Both the position numbers and the translations under genes were made by a program. Source: Herbivorax alkaliphila (GTDB taxonomy: Bacteria > Bacillota > Clostridia > Acetivibrionales > Acetivibrionaceae). Taken from it: DNA of 64,000 nt. Shown piece after piece: positions 6,984 through 14,782 of the stretch. The first letter of the stretch is position 1. Each line of letters opens with the position of its first letter. The notes under the pieces are model-generated. The model searched no databases and had not been told where the DNA came from. It saw only the letters and a list, made by a program, of their open reading frames with translations. The stretch lies in contig NZ_JAVDDS010000014.1 of the NCBI RefSeq assembly GCF_030848475.1, positions 1-64,000 on the forward strand. The letters run 5' to 3'.

Positions 6984-7682
6984 ATGAACAATTTACAATA
7001 TGATTTACTGCCTGTAAATAACAGAGTAGACTATGTGCTTAATAAAGATGAAAATAGAATTGTAAAAAAGGGAGCTGTAGTTAGTATTAAGCACAAATCT
7101 GTATTTGAACCAGTTCTTTCTGTTATACAAAAAGTAGAAAAAAACATAATTTACACTAGATTTCCTGATCTTTTTTTAAAAAGTAATGTATTAAAGGGAG
7201 ACTGTGTGTCCTGCAATATAATGCAAGATGATTTTGAGTATGTTTTATATGGTACAATTATTGATATTGATATTAAATATCCTTGGCTTGTTGGAATAAC
7301 TATTGACGATATTAAAAAATTTAAAAACAAAAGGAAATCTAAAAGATACATGGTAAACTTCCAAGCTCAAGTTTTTGTGGGAGATACAGACGAGTCCATT
7401 TATGGCATAATAAAGAATCTAAGCATGACAGGTGCAAACATTGTTTTTAAAGAAAAAATAGAGATAGATAGTTTTATAAACCTTTTGGTTCGAAGCTCTA
7501 TTAAAAATGATTTGTATTTAGAATTCAAGGGAAAAGTAGTTAGATTAATAGATAAAAGTGAATATACCGAACATGGTTTGGAAATTTCAAATATAGATCA
7601 TTACAATAAAGAAAATCTTACAGAAATAATACAACAATTAGAAAAAAATGAAAAATCATTTATAGCAAATTGCTTAAAGTAA
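6984..7682 (+). CDS. PilZ-domain c-di-GMP receptor, YcgR/YpfA-like flagellar brake
   Basis: This 232-residue protein has the two-domain plan of YcgR-like proteins. An N-terminal beta-barrel (about residues 5-105) is followed by a PilZ domain. The c-di-GMP-binding motifs are both present: RKSKR at 117-121 (RxxxR) and NLSMTG at 145-150 (N/DxSxxG). Such proteins bind cyclic di-GMP and slow or stop the flagellar motor, or act on surface polysaccharide. The ribosome site is an extended AGGAGGTCACC before ATG 6984. The sigma-D-type promoter upstream ties it to the motility regulon and supports the flagellar role. No other motility gene is in the window. A bidirectional hairpin follows the gene. Confidence 0.88.
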   Translation: MNNLQYDLLPVNNRVDYVLNKDENRIVKKGAVVSIKHKSVFEPVLSVIQKVEKNIIYTRFPDLFLKSNVLKGDCVSCNIMQDDFEYVLYGTIIDIDIKYPWLVGITIDDIKKFKNKRKSKRYMVNFQAQVFVGDTDESIYGIIKNLSMTGANIVFKEKIEIDSFINLLVRSSIKNDLYLEFKGKVVRLIDKSEYTEHGLEISNIDHYNKENLTEIIQQLEKNEKSFIANCLK

Positions 7683-7751
7683 ACTTGTCCAGTTTTAGCT
7701 TAGCGAGTTCACTACTTTTTTCTTGAAGTATAGAAACTTATAAAAAATTTA

Positions 7752-7800
7752 ATATATCAAAAGAGGTCAGGTACTAGGCACCTGACCTCTTTTGATATAT
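7752..7800. terminator. Bidirectional terminator / GGTCAGGT-type inverted repeat
   Basis: A perfect 21-bp stem (7752-7772 with 7780-7800) and a 7-base loop lie between two convergent genes. The stem core AGAGGTCAGGT with flanking A/T runs gives a terminator in both directions. The same core occurs in the palindrome at 47387-47436, so it may also belong to a dispersed repeat family. Confidence 0.75.
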
Positions 7801-7818
7801 CAAGCTTTTATAAAAGCT

Positions 7819-10491
7819 TTACTTTGATAATTTAAGAACAATGAATTTTTCCAGCTCAACTGCTAAAAACACAATTACACCAGTTATAAGAGGAAAAGCC
7901 CAATATTTTAAACTGATAGGATATGTTCCAAAGGTACCATTCATAAAAGGAACATAAGTAAACACTAATTGTAGAAATATAAGAATAAAACTTACTATAA
8001 ATACAATCTTGTTATCAAAAAAGCCTTTTCCAAGTGCTGGTTCATGTATTTTGCGGCAGTTAAAAAGATAAAACAACTGACCTGCCACCAAAGAATTTAC
8101 CAGTACTGTTTGCATCATCTCTACAGGGTAATCACCATCTCTTAGATGCATGAAAATTGTAAAAACCAGACCTCCAATCAGCAAAGACACAAATATTATT
8201 CGCCACAAAAAGTAGGAGTTTAAAATAGATTCATCAGGGTTTCTTGGGGGTAATTTCATGGTTTTGCTTTCCATAGGCTCAAAAGAAAGTGCCAGTGCCA
8301 AAGTTACCGCTGTAACCATATTAATCCACAAAATTTGTACCGGGGTTATAGGTATTGTTATTCCTAAAAGCAACCCCATTATAAGTACAAGTGCTTCAGC
8401 TCCATTTGTAGGAAGTATGAAAAGTATAGCTTTTTTTAAGTTGTCGTATATAGTACGACCTTCTTCTACAGCATTTACAATTGATGCAAAGTTGTCATCT
8501 GCAAGAACCATAGAAGCAGAATCCTTTGTTACCTCAGTGCCTTTGATACCCATTGCAATCCCAACATTTGCCTGTTTTAGTGCTGGAGCATCATTTACTC
8601 CGTCACCAGTCATGGCACATATTTTGTTATTAGCTTGAAGTGCTTTTACCAGACGAAGTTTATGTTCGGGGCTGGTACGTGCAAAAACATCGTGTTCTTC
8701 AACAGATTCTTTCATTTTTTCGTCACTCATGTTTTCAAGTTCTACTCCTGTTACAGCTTTTTGACCGTCACAAATGCCCATTTCCTTACCGATAGCATTA
8801 GCTGTAACAGCATGGTCTCCTGTAATCATTTTTACACGTATACCTGCTTCTTTACATTCAGTGATTGCATCAATCGCTTCTGGGCGAGGTGGATCAATAA
8901 TACCAACTACGCCTAAGAAAACCATGTTTTTCTTAATGTCCTCATGACTTAAAGTATCCTTTTTATCATCTACACTGCAAAATGCAGCACCTATCATTCG
9001 TTGACCTCTTTGGGCTATTTGATTCATTTTTTCTGTCCACATTTCTGGATTGATTTTTGTCTCTTTGTCAGAGTTAAGCTGTTTTTGACATAAGTCAAGA
9101 AGTCGTTCTGGAGCACCTTTTAAAAATATATAACGTTTTCCATCTAATTCATCTAAAGTAGCCATGTATTTATATTCAGAGTCAAAAGGAATACTTGAAA
9201 GCCTTTTGGATTTTAAATTTTTTAATCCAGCTTTATAACCTAAAGTTACTAATGCTCCTTCAGTTGGATAGCCTGCTACATCCCATTGACCTTCACCATT
9301 TTTTTTGATTTCTGAATTATTACAAAGCCACATTGTTTGAAGAAGTTTTGAAAGCACAGGATGTTTATCTATATCGACAGAAGAATTATCTTTTTTTATT
9401 TTCCCATCAGGTGCATATCCTGAACCTTGAACTTCATATTGATTTTCTGAGGTAACAATTGTTTTAGCAGTCATTTCATTTTTGGTTAAGGTTCCTGTTT
9501 TGTCGGAACAAATGACAGAAACAGACCCTAAAGTTTCAACAGATGGTAGACGTCTTATGATGGCATTTCGCTTTGCCATGCGTTGAACACCTATTGCCAG
9601 AGTAACTGTTAGTATTGCTGGTAAACCTTCTGGTATAGCTGCAACAGAAAGACCTATTGTAATTAAAAACAGTTCATCTATAGCATAGTCTCTCATAGTG
9701 TATCCAAAAACAAAGAACAGTAAGGATATACCAATGATTATAAAAGACAGCCATTTTGCAAAGGTATTCATTTGTTTTATCAGAGGAGTTGTTATATCTT
9801 CAGCCTTTGATATCATTTCATTGATTTTGCCCAGTTCAGTATCAGTGCCTGTTGCGACAATAACACCTGTAGCACTTCCATTTCTTACAGTTGTACCTGA
9901 GTATGCCATACTTAATCTGTCACCTAAGACAGCATCATTGTCTACAGGATCTGGTTTTTTTGTAACTGCAGTGGATTCACCTGTAAGTGTTGATTCTTCC
10001 ACCTTTAAATTGCTTGCCTCTAAAATACGCAAATCTGCTGGTATCTTATCTCCAGAGGAAAGTATAACAATATCCCCAGGAACGATATTTTCAGCATCAA
10101 TTTCTTCTCTTTTGCCATTACGATAAAGGGCTGATTTTAATGAAAGCATGTGTTTAATGTTCTCAAGAGCTTTCTCTGCTTTTCCCTCCTGTACAAAGCC
10201 AATTATTGCGTTTATTATAACTACTGCTAAAATAACCCAGGTATCTATCCAATGATCCATTAAAGCTGTAATTACTGCTGCTGCAAGCAGTACATAAATT
10301 AGAGCGTTGTGAAAATGGATAATAAATCGCATGAACAAGTTTGTTTTTTTAGGTTCAGGTAGCTTATTGTAACCATATTGTTCAAGTCGAATCTGAGCTT
10401 CTTCTTTTGACAAACCATTTTTTGAGGTATTAAGTTTAGCCATAACATCTTTAACATCCATAGAATGCCAATTATTGTTATTATCAGCCAT
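7819..10491 (-). CDS. P2-type cation-transporting ATPase
   Basis: This 890-residue P-type ATPase resembles Ca2+-ATPases of the PacL/PMR1 group. It has an N-terminal actuator-associated region, a TGES loop (STLTGES), the phosphorylation motif DKTGTLT with Asp at about residue 330, the ATP-binding KGAPE segment, TGDGVNDAP, and about ten membrane helices. M4 has the PEGLP ion-site motif and M5 has NGAE, as in SERCA. M6 reads NMVTAV where SERCA has NLVTDG, so the usual M6 aspartate is missing and the transported ion is uncertain (Ca2+, Na+ or other). The start was moved from TTG 10509 to ATG 10491, because AAAGGTGG lies directly before the latter. The gene stands alone. Confidence 0.88.
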   Translation of the reverse strand: MADNNNNWHSMDVKDVMAKLNTSKNGLSKEEAQIRLEQYGYNKLPEPKKTNLFMRFIIHFHNALIYVLLAAAVITALMDHWIDTWVILAVVIINAIIGFVQEGKAEKALENIKHMLSLKSALYRNGKREEIDAENIVPGDIVILSSGDKIPADLRILEASNLKVEESTLTGESTAVTKKPDPVDNDAVLGDRLSMAYSGTTVRNGSATGVIVATGTDTELGKINEMISKAEDITTPLIKQMNTFAKWLSFIIIGISLLFFVFGYTMRDYAIDELFLITIGLSVAAIPEGLPAILTVTLAIGVQRMAKRNAIIRRLPSVETLGSVSVICSDKTGTLTKNEMTAKTIVTSENQYEVQGSGYAPDGKIKKDNSSVDIDKHPVLSKLLQTMWLCNNSEIKKNGEGQWDVAGYPTEGALVTLGYKAGLKNLKSKRLSSIPFDSEYKYMATLDELDGKRYIFLKGAPERLLDLCQKQLNSDKETKINPEMWTEKMNQIAQRGQRMIGAAFCSVDDKKDTLSHEDIKKNMVFLGVVGIIDPPRPEAIDAITECKEAGIRVKMITGDHAVTANAIGKEMGICDGQKAVTGVELENMSDEKMKESVEEHDVFARTSPEHKLRLVKALQANNKICAMTGDGVNDAPALKQANVGIAMGIKGTEVTKDSASMVLADDNFASIVNAVEEGRTIYDNLKKAILFILPTNGAEALVLIMGLLLGITIPITPVQILWINMVTAVTLALALSFEPMESKTMKLPPRNPDESILNSYFLWRIIFVSLLIGGLVFTIFMHLRDGDYPVEMMQTVLVNSLVAGQLFYLFNCRKIHEPALGKGFFDNKIVFIVSFILIFLQLVFTYVPFMNGTFGTYPISLKYWAFPLITGVIVFLAVELEKFIVLKLSK

Positions 10492-10894
10492 GTATACACC
10501 ACCTTTCAAAGGAGTATTCTATCATAAGAAATTATTTACATCAAGATAAATTTCAATACCATGGTAAAATAATGAAATTAAAACTTAAAAAAAATAATTT
10601 AAGAGAATTAAAGGTCAATGAGAAAAGCAGATTAATGGGAAGTATTTATCGAAGGGAGTCATAGGGCTGCTTAGCGAATTTTCTTGAGCTAATTGATTTA
10701 ATTTTAAAGGAAAGTATAGTATAATTGTCATATAATTTATTTTAGATTAAATATAATCAACAGTTCCTTCTAAGTAGTTTTAGCTCAGAAAAATATCATG
10801 GTAAAGACTGAAGTTTTAAGTTTGTAAAGTATTTAAAGGAACAACCTCTGTTGATTAAAAGAAAATAACTTAAAAAACACAGGGGGAAAAATTA
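10492..10894. other. Intergenic region between divergent genes
   Basis: About 400 AT-rich bases separate the divergent ATPase and dcd genes and must hold both promoters. A TATAAT-like box lies near 10720. I see no clear -35 partner, no small gene and no strong fold. Confidence 0.4.
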
Positions 10895-11416
10895 ATGATT
10901 TTATCTGGTAAAGAAATAGAGAGTAAGATTGGAAAAGAAATAATTATTGAACCCTTTAATAAAGAGCGTATTAATCCTAATAGTTATAATTTAAGGTTGC
11001 ATAATGAATTAATAATTTATGAAGAAAAACTTCTAGATATGAAAAAGCCAAACAAAACTAAAAGAGTTATTATTCCTGAAGAAGGATTGGTTTTAGAGCC
11101 AAATAAATTGTATCTTGGTAGAACGTTAGAATATACTAAGACAGACAAATATGTGCCTATGCTGGAAGGCAGATCGTCAATAGGAAGGTTGGGATTATTT
11201 ATACACGTAACAGCGGGATTTGGAGATATAGGATTCAGTGGATTTTGGACATTGGAGATATTTAGTGTACAACCAATAAAGATATATCCTAATGTAGAAA
11301 TTTGTCAAATATACTATCATACAATTAAGGGAGATTATGAAAAGTATAGCAGTGGAAAATATCAAAACAATAAGGGAATTCAACCTAGCCTTTTGTACAA
11401 AGATTTTAGCAAGTGA
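10895..11416 (+). CDS. dcd: dCTP deaminase (possibly bifunctional dCTP deaminase/dUTPase)
   Basis: The 173-residue length and motifs match Dcd. Visible are the RINPNSYNLRL segment near the N-terminus, the MLEGRSSIGRLGL phosphate-binding motif, the HVTAGFGDIGFSG active-site loop with the TLEI strand that holds the catalytic glutamate, and a C-terminal tail YSSGKYQNNKGIQPS that folds over the nucleotide. The enzyme converts dCTP to dUTP, and in the bifunctional subgroup straight to dUMP, for thymidylate synthesis. The sequence does not separate the two classes. The start follows AGGGGGAAAAATT. It is monocistronic and convergent with mtnA; a 95-nt hairpin repeat fills the gap. Confidence 0.88.
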   Translation: MILSGKEIESKIGKEIIIEPFNKERINPNSYNLRLHNELIIYEEKLLDMKKPNKTKRVIIPEEGLVLEPNKLYLGRTLEYTKTDKYVPMLEGRSSIGRLGLFIHVTAGFGDIGFSGFWTLEIFSVQPIKIYPNVEICQIYYHTIKGDYEKYSSGKYQNNKGIQPSLLYKDFSK

Positions 11417-11490
11417 TATTTTATTACAGGTATAATGTATGGGAGTAGAATTCATTAAAAAGATTGCTGAGGCTAACTGGTTAAACCAGG

Positions 11491-11585
11491 AATGAGTTGA
11501 AAATAATATCCTGTTCTCAAGGGCAAAACCCAAATAACTTAATGGGTTTTGAACGATGAGAATCGGATGCTATTTCTTAGCCTTT
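11491..11585 (+). repeat. 95-nt hairpin repeat, copy A
   Basis: First of four copies of a 95-nt imperfect inverted repeat (others at 42689-42782, 43456-43550 and 43558-43652). It shares TTCTCAAGG..AAAA near the left, GGGTTTT..GA-CGATGAGAAT to the right of centre, and the TATTTCTTAGCC end. This copy is the most diverged on its left side. Its right end overlaps the last 16 bases of mtnA, including the stop codon. Confidence 0.8.
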
Positions 11586-12607
11586 ACTGAAAGTATATTT
11601 TTAGAACTCACAGGAGAGATTATTCCCTTATCTGTGATAATTGCAGTTATGTATTTATAAGGGGTTACATCAAAGGCAGGATTTCTTACATTTACACCAG
11701 CGGGAGATATTTGTGTATTTTTAATATGAGTTATTTCCTTTGGGTTTCTCTCTTCAATTGTAATTTCATCCCCTGTTTGTATATCAAAATCAAAAGTGGT
11801 TATTGGTGCGGCAACGTAAAAAGGAATGTTGTTTTCCTTTGCAAGTACAGAAAGGGCATAAGTGCCGATTTTGTTTGCAGTGTCTCCATTTGAAGCAATT
11901 CTGTCTGCACCAACAATTACGCAATCAACTTCTCCTTTCTTCATAAAATAACCTGACATATTGTCACAAATCAGGGTAACAGGTATATCGTCTTGTATAA
12001 GTTCCCATGCAGTTAATCTAGCACCTTGTAAATATGGTCTTGTTTCGTTTGCAAAGACCTTTATATTTTTTTTGCATTCATGTGCAGCTCTAATGACACC
12101 TAAGGCTGTTCCATAATCACATGTGGCAAGGGCACCAGCGTTACAGTGTGTCAAAATAGTACTGTTTTTTTTTATAAGTTGATTTCCATAATTGCCGATG
12201 GATTTGTTTGACAAAACATCTTCCTTCTCCATTGACAAAGCTTCATTTTCGATTATTGATTGAATTTCACTTATGGATTTGTCCTTATTTGAAACAGCTT
12301 TATTAAAAACTCTGTCAACAGCCCAAAAAAGGTTAACTGCCGTGGGACGTGTAGCTTTTATGGTATCACATATATTTCTAAGTGCTTTAAAAAATTCTTC
12401 TTTAGAATCTAAATCCAAAGCTTTTGCTCCAATTGTTATTCCATAAGCAGCGGTAACTCCAATTGCTGGTGCACCTCTTACTATCATGTCTTTTATTGCT
12501 TGGGAAATATCAACATAGTTGTCTAACTCTAAAACCTTTTGTTCTGTTGGAAGTAAAGTTTGATCAAGAAGTTTTAATACTCCATTACAATATTTAATGG
12601 GTCTCAT
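11570..12607 (-). CDS. mtnA: S-methyl-5-thioribose-1-phosphate isomerase
   Basis: The 345-residue protein matches MtnA of the eIF2B-like isomerase fold. It begins with IKYCNGVLKLLDQTLLPTEQ, has the RGAPAIGVTAAYG loop, the catalytic cysteine in THCNAGALATCDYGTALG, the catalytic aspartate in IVGADRIASNGDTANKIGT, and a late NPAFDVTPYKYI motif. It isomerises 5-methylthioribose 1-phosphate to methylthioribulose 1-phosphate. mtnP lies 27 bases upstream in the same direction, so the pair degrades methylthioadenosine in two steps. Later methionine-salvage genes are not in the window. The last codons and stop lie inside repeat copy A, so its C-terminus (VKAKK) was probably remodelled by that insertion. 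Confidence 0.93.
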   Translation of the reverse strand: MRPIKYCNGVLKLLDQTLLPTEQKVLELDNYVDISQAIKDMIVRGAPAIGVTAAYGITIGAKALDLDSKEEFFKALRNICDTIKATRPTAVNLFWAVDRVFNKAVSNKDKSISEIQSIIENEALSMEKEDVLSNKSIGNYGNQLIKKNSTILTHCNAGALATCDYGTALGVIRAAHECKKNIKVFANETRPYLQGARLTAWELIQDDIPVTLICDNMSGYFMKKGEVDCVIVGADRIASNGDTANKIGTYALSVLAKENNIPFYVAAPITTFDFDIQTGDEITIEERNPKEITHIKNTQISPAGVNVRNPAFDVTPYKYITAIITDKGIISPVSSKNILSVKAKK

Positions 12608-12634
12608 AGAATTTACCGCTTCCTTTCATAATTT

Positions 12635-13441
12635 TTAAAGCCCCAGTTCATCAAGTTTTAAATCAGGGCAATTACAATTTTTGTTTTCTAAATCAATTTT
12701 TCTAATAATTTCAAACAACATTTTTTTAACTTTTTCATTGTTTTGATCAAACACCTTAAGTACTTCTTCTTCAGTGACAGGCTGTATATCATTACGACCT
12801 TCAAGACCAGCATCATAATCAGTAATAAGGGCTATATTTGCGTAACATATGCCAAGTTCTTTTGCAAGATAAGCTTCTGGATATTGAGTCATATTTATTA
12901 CATCCCAGCCCATTTTTCCAAACCATCTACTTTCAGCAATTGTTGAGAATCTAGGTCCTTGTATAACGACAACAGTGCCTTTTTCATGAGTTGTTATACC
13001 TAAATCTTTTCCAGCGTTTATTGCAGTTTGTCTGAGTTCAGAACAATATGGGTGTGCAGGGCTGATGTGTTTGGTTATAGGACCGTCAAAAAAAGTATCC
13101 TTACGTCCTTTTGTTCTATCTACAAATTGATTAGATATTACAAAATCTCCAGGTTTGATTTCAGGTTGTAAACTTCCTGAAGCTGTAGGTGCAAGTATTT
13201 TTTTTGCTTCTAACTTTTTCATTGCATACAAATTAGCTCTATATGGTATCATATGAGGTGGAAACTGGTGGCCTTTTCCATGGCGAGGTAAGAAAGCAAT
13301 TTTCTTGCCTTCAAAATCAGCAATAGCTATTTTATCGCTAGGTTTTCCATAAGGAGTATCAACTTCTATTTCTTGTACATTCGACAAAAAAGAATAAAAT
13401 CCTGAACCACCAAAAACACCGATATCAACTTTGTAATCCAT
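12635..13441 (-). CDS. mtnP: S-methyl-5'-thioadenosine phosphorylase
   Basis: This 268-residue protein belongs to the MTAP/PNP family. It starts VDIGVFGGSGFYSF (phosphate loop) and has FLPRHGKGHQFPPHMIPYRAN, SGSLQPEIKPGDFVI, the RFSTIAESRWFG segment and the base-specificity region NMTQYPEAYLAKELGICY ending with LITDYDAG. It splits methylthioadenosine with phosphate into adenine and methylthioribose 1-phosphate, the substrate of MtnA encoded next. I chose ATG 13441, because AGGAGG lies 7 bases before it; the longer frame from 13477 has no site and would add twelve unconserved residues. Methylthioadenosine arises from polyamine and radical SAM chemistry; several radical SAM genes are in this window. 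Confidence 0.93.
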   Translation of the reverse strand: MDYKVDIGVFGGSGFYSFLSNVQEIEVDTPYGKPSDKIAIADFEGKKIAFLPRHGKGHQFPPHMIPYRANLYAMKKLEAKKILAPTASGSLQPEIKPGDFVISNQFVDRTKGRKDTFFDGPITKHISPAHPYCSELRQTAINAGKDLGITTHEKGTVVVIQGPRFSTIAESRWFGKMGWDVINMTQYPEAYLAKELGICYANIALITDYDAGLEGRNDIQPVTEEEVLKVFDQNNEKVKKMLFEIIRKIDLENKNCNCPDLKLDELGL

Positions 13442-13711
13442 ACATGTTCCTCCTATTGTAAAAAAGTAATATAGCACTATTATATTATAAATAATAAAAG
13501 TTTCAATATATATGTTGGTATTTTTTTCTCTTCCATAATAAACATCAAATAAAAAGTTATCGTTTGTATAAATATATTAGTACTCTAGTACTCTTTGAAA
13601 GTTTAATGGAGAACCAAATTTTCAAAAAAATATAATTTTTATAGAGTTTAAAGTACACTATTAATATTTCATTGAACTGTATTTTCAATACAGTCAGAGG
13701 AGGAATAAATT

Positions 13712-14347
13712 ATGGATAACAATATAGATGTATTAAAACAATTATTGTTTAAACAAAAAGAAGACATTGAAAAAACAATAAATAATATGAAAAATCATAA
13801 AATTGCAGAGCAAGATGTGGATTCACCAAATGAATTATCAAACTATGATAACCATCCAGCAGAGATTGCAACAGAATTGTTTCAGTTAGAATTAAATAAT
13901 GGTCTTAAAGTGCACGAGGAGAATTTATTAAAAGAAATACATGATGCCTTATCTAAAATGAATAATGGAAAGTATGGGAAGTGTGAAATTTGCGGCAATA
14001 AAATTTCACATGAGCGATTAGAAGCACTGCCGTATTCAAGACTATGTATTAATTGTGAAAACAATAAAGAAGTAACAATGGAGTTTTTAGATAAGCAAAG
14101 ACCTGTAGAAGAGCAGGTATTAGATACTCCTTTAGGACGAAAGCATCTTAATTCAAAAGAAGATGATGAGTTTGAAGGAATCGATCAATTAAATGATCTT
14201 TTAAAATATGGTTCTGCCGATACTCCACAGGATATGGGAGGATATGAAGACTATGAAGAATTTTATACAAATGAATTGGATAAACAAGGAATTGTAGACC
14301 ATATGGATAATGTGTCCAATGAAGAATACAAACGACAACTTCCATAG
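13712..14347 (+). CDS. TraR/DksA-type zinc-finger protein, YteA-like
   Basis: This 211-residue protein has a long N-terminal helical region with the conserved ELSNYDNHPAEIATE segment, then a four-cysteine zinc finger (CEICG and CINC, about residues 91-112) of the TraR/DksA type. Its C-terminal half ends in an acidic tail with YEDYEEFYTNELDKQG. This is the layout of YteA of Bacillus, a poorly characterised protein often found in spore formers. DksA relatives act in the secondary channel of RNA polymerase, but YteA function is unproven. ATG 13712 follows AGAGGAGG. A hairpin downstream (14389-14421) may terminate transcription. Confidence 0.85.
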   Translation: MDNNIDVLKQLLFKQKEDIEKTINNMKNHKIAEQDVDSPNELSNYDNHPAEIATELFQLELNNGLKVHEENLLKEIHDALSKMNNGKYGKCEICGNKISHERLEALPYSRLCINCENNKEVTMEFLDKQRPVEEQVLDTPLGRKHLNSKEDDEFEGIDQLNDLLKYGSADTPQDMGGYEDYEEFYTNELDKQGIVDHMDNVSNEEYKRQLP

Positions 14348-14366
14348 ATAAGCCAGGATAAACTCA

Positions 14367-14427
14367 TTTAGCCTTAGCTAAACAACGGATCTTCAGGTGG
14401 AGTACTACTCCACTTGAAGATTAAAGT
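14367..14427 (-). repeat. GGTGGAG hairpin repeat family, minus-strand copy; possible terminator
   Basis: A 16-bp stem (14389-14404 with 14406-14421) built on CTTCAGGTGGAGTA is flanked at 14368-14384 by TTTAGCCTTAGCTAAAC. The same two modules occur in opposite orientation at 40919-41015. It lies 42 bases after the YteA-like gene but lacks a long T-run. Confidence 0.6.
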
Positions 14428-14782
14428 GATATCAATTCGATGTATATTTTGTTTTTGGTACACAAAAATTAAAAAATATTCGCATATATCTAGTAGGAGA
14501 AAAGTTAAATAAATATAATTATATTTAAACTGAGTGTATATAAAGCGATTCTAATAGTATGGATATACTTAACTTTATATGTTATTATAAATTAAGTACA
14601 ATTATTTATATGTTTAGTTTTTTACGTAAAATGATTTGTATTACCAGACTAAATACTTAGTAATAAAAAGTTATCAAGACTTTACAATAAATGTAAAGGG
14701 GGTTTAGCTTAAATTATTTAGTTTTAGGTGTGCAGTGATTTTACGTATATTAATACAAATATACATAAGGAGTGAAAAAGAA
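14428..14782 (+). other. Long upstream region of the first cellulase gene
   Basis: About 355 AT-rich bases without a convincing gene. This stretch should hold the promoter and leader of the GH9 gene. I could not pick a sigma-A promoter with confidence, and cellulosome genes are often controlled by SigI-type factors whose boxes I cannot identify here. Confidence 0.4.

Noticed and set aside
9698-10126. Long plus-strand frames opposite the P-type ATPase (also 8258-8638 and 8635-8916)
   Set aside because: They lie antisense to a well-conserved gene, have no ribosome sites and encode low-complexity, unrecognisable products.
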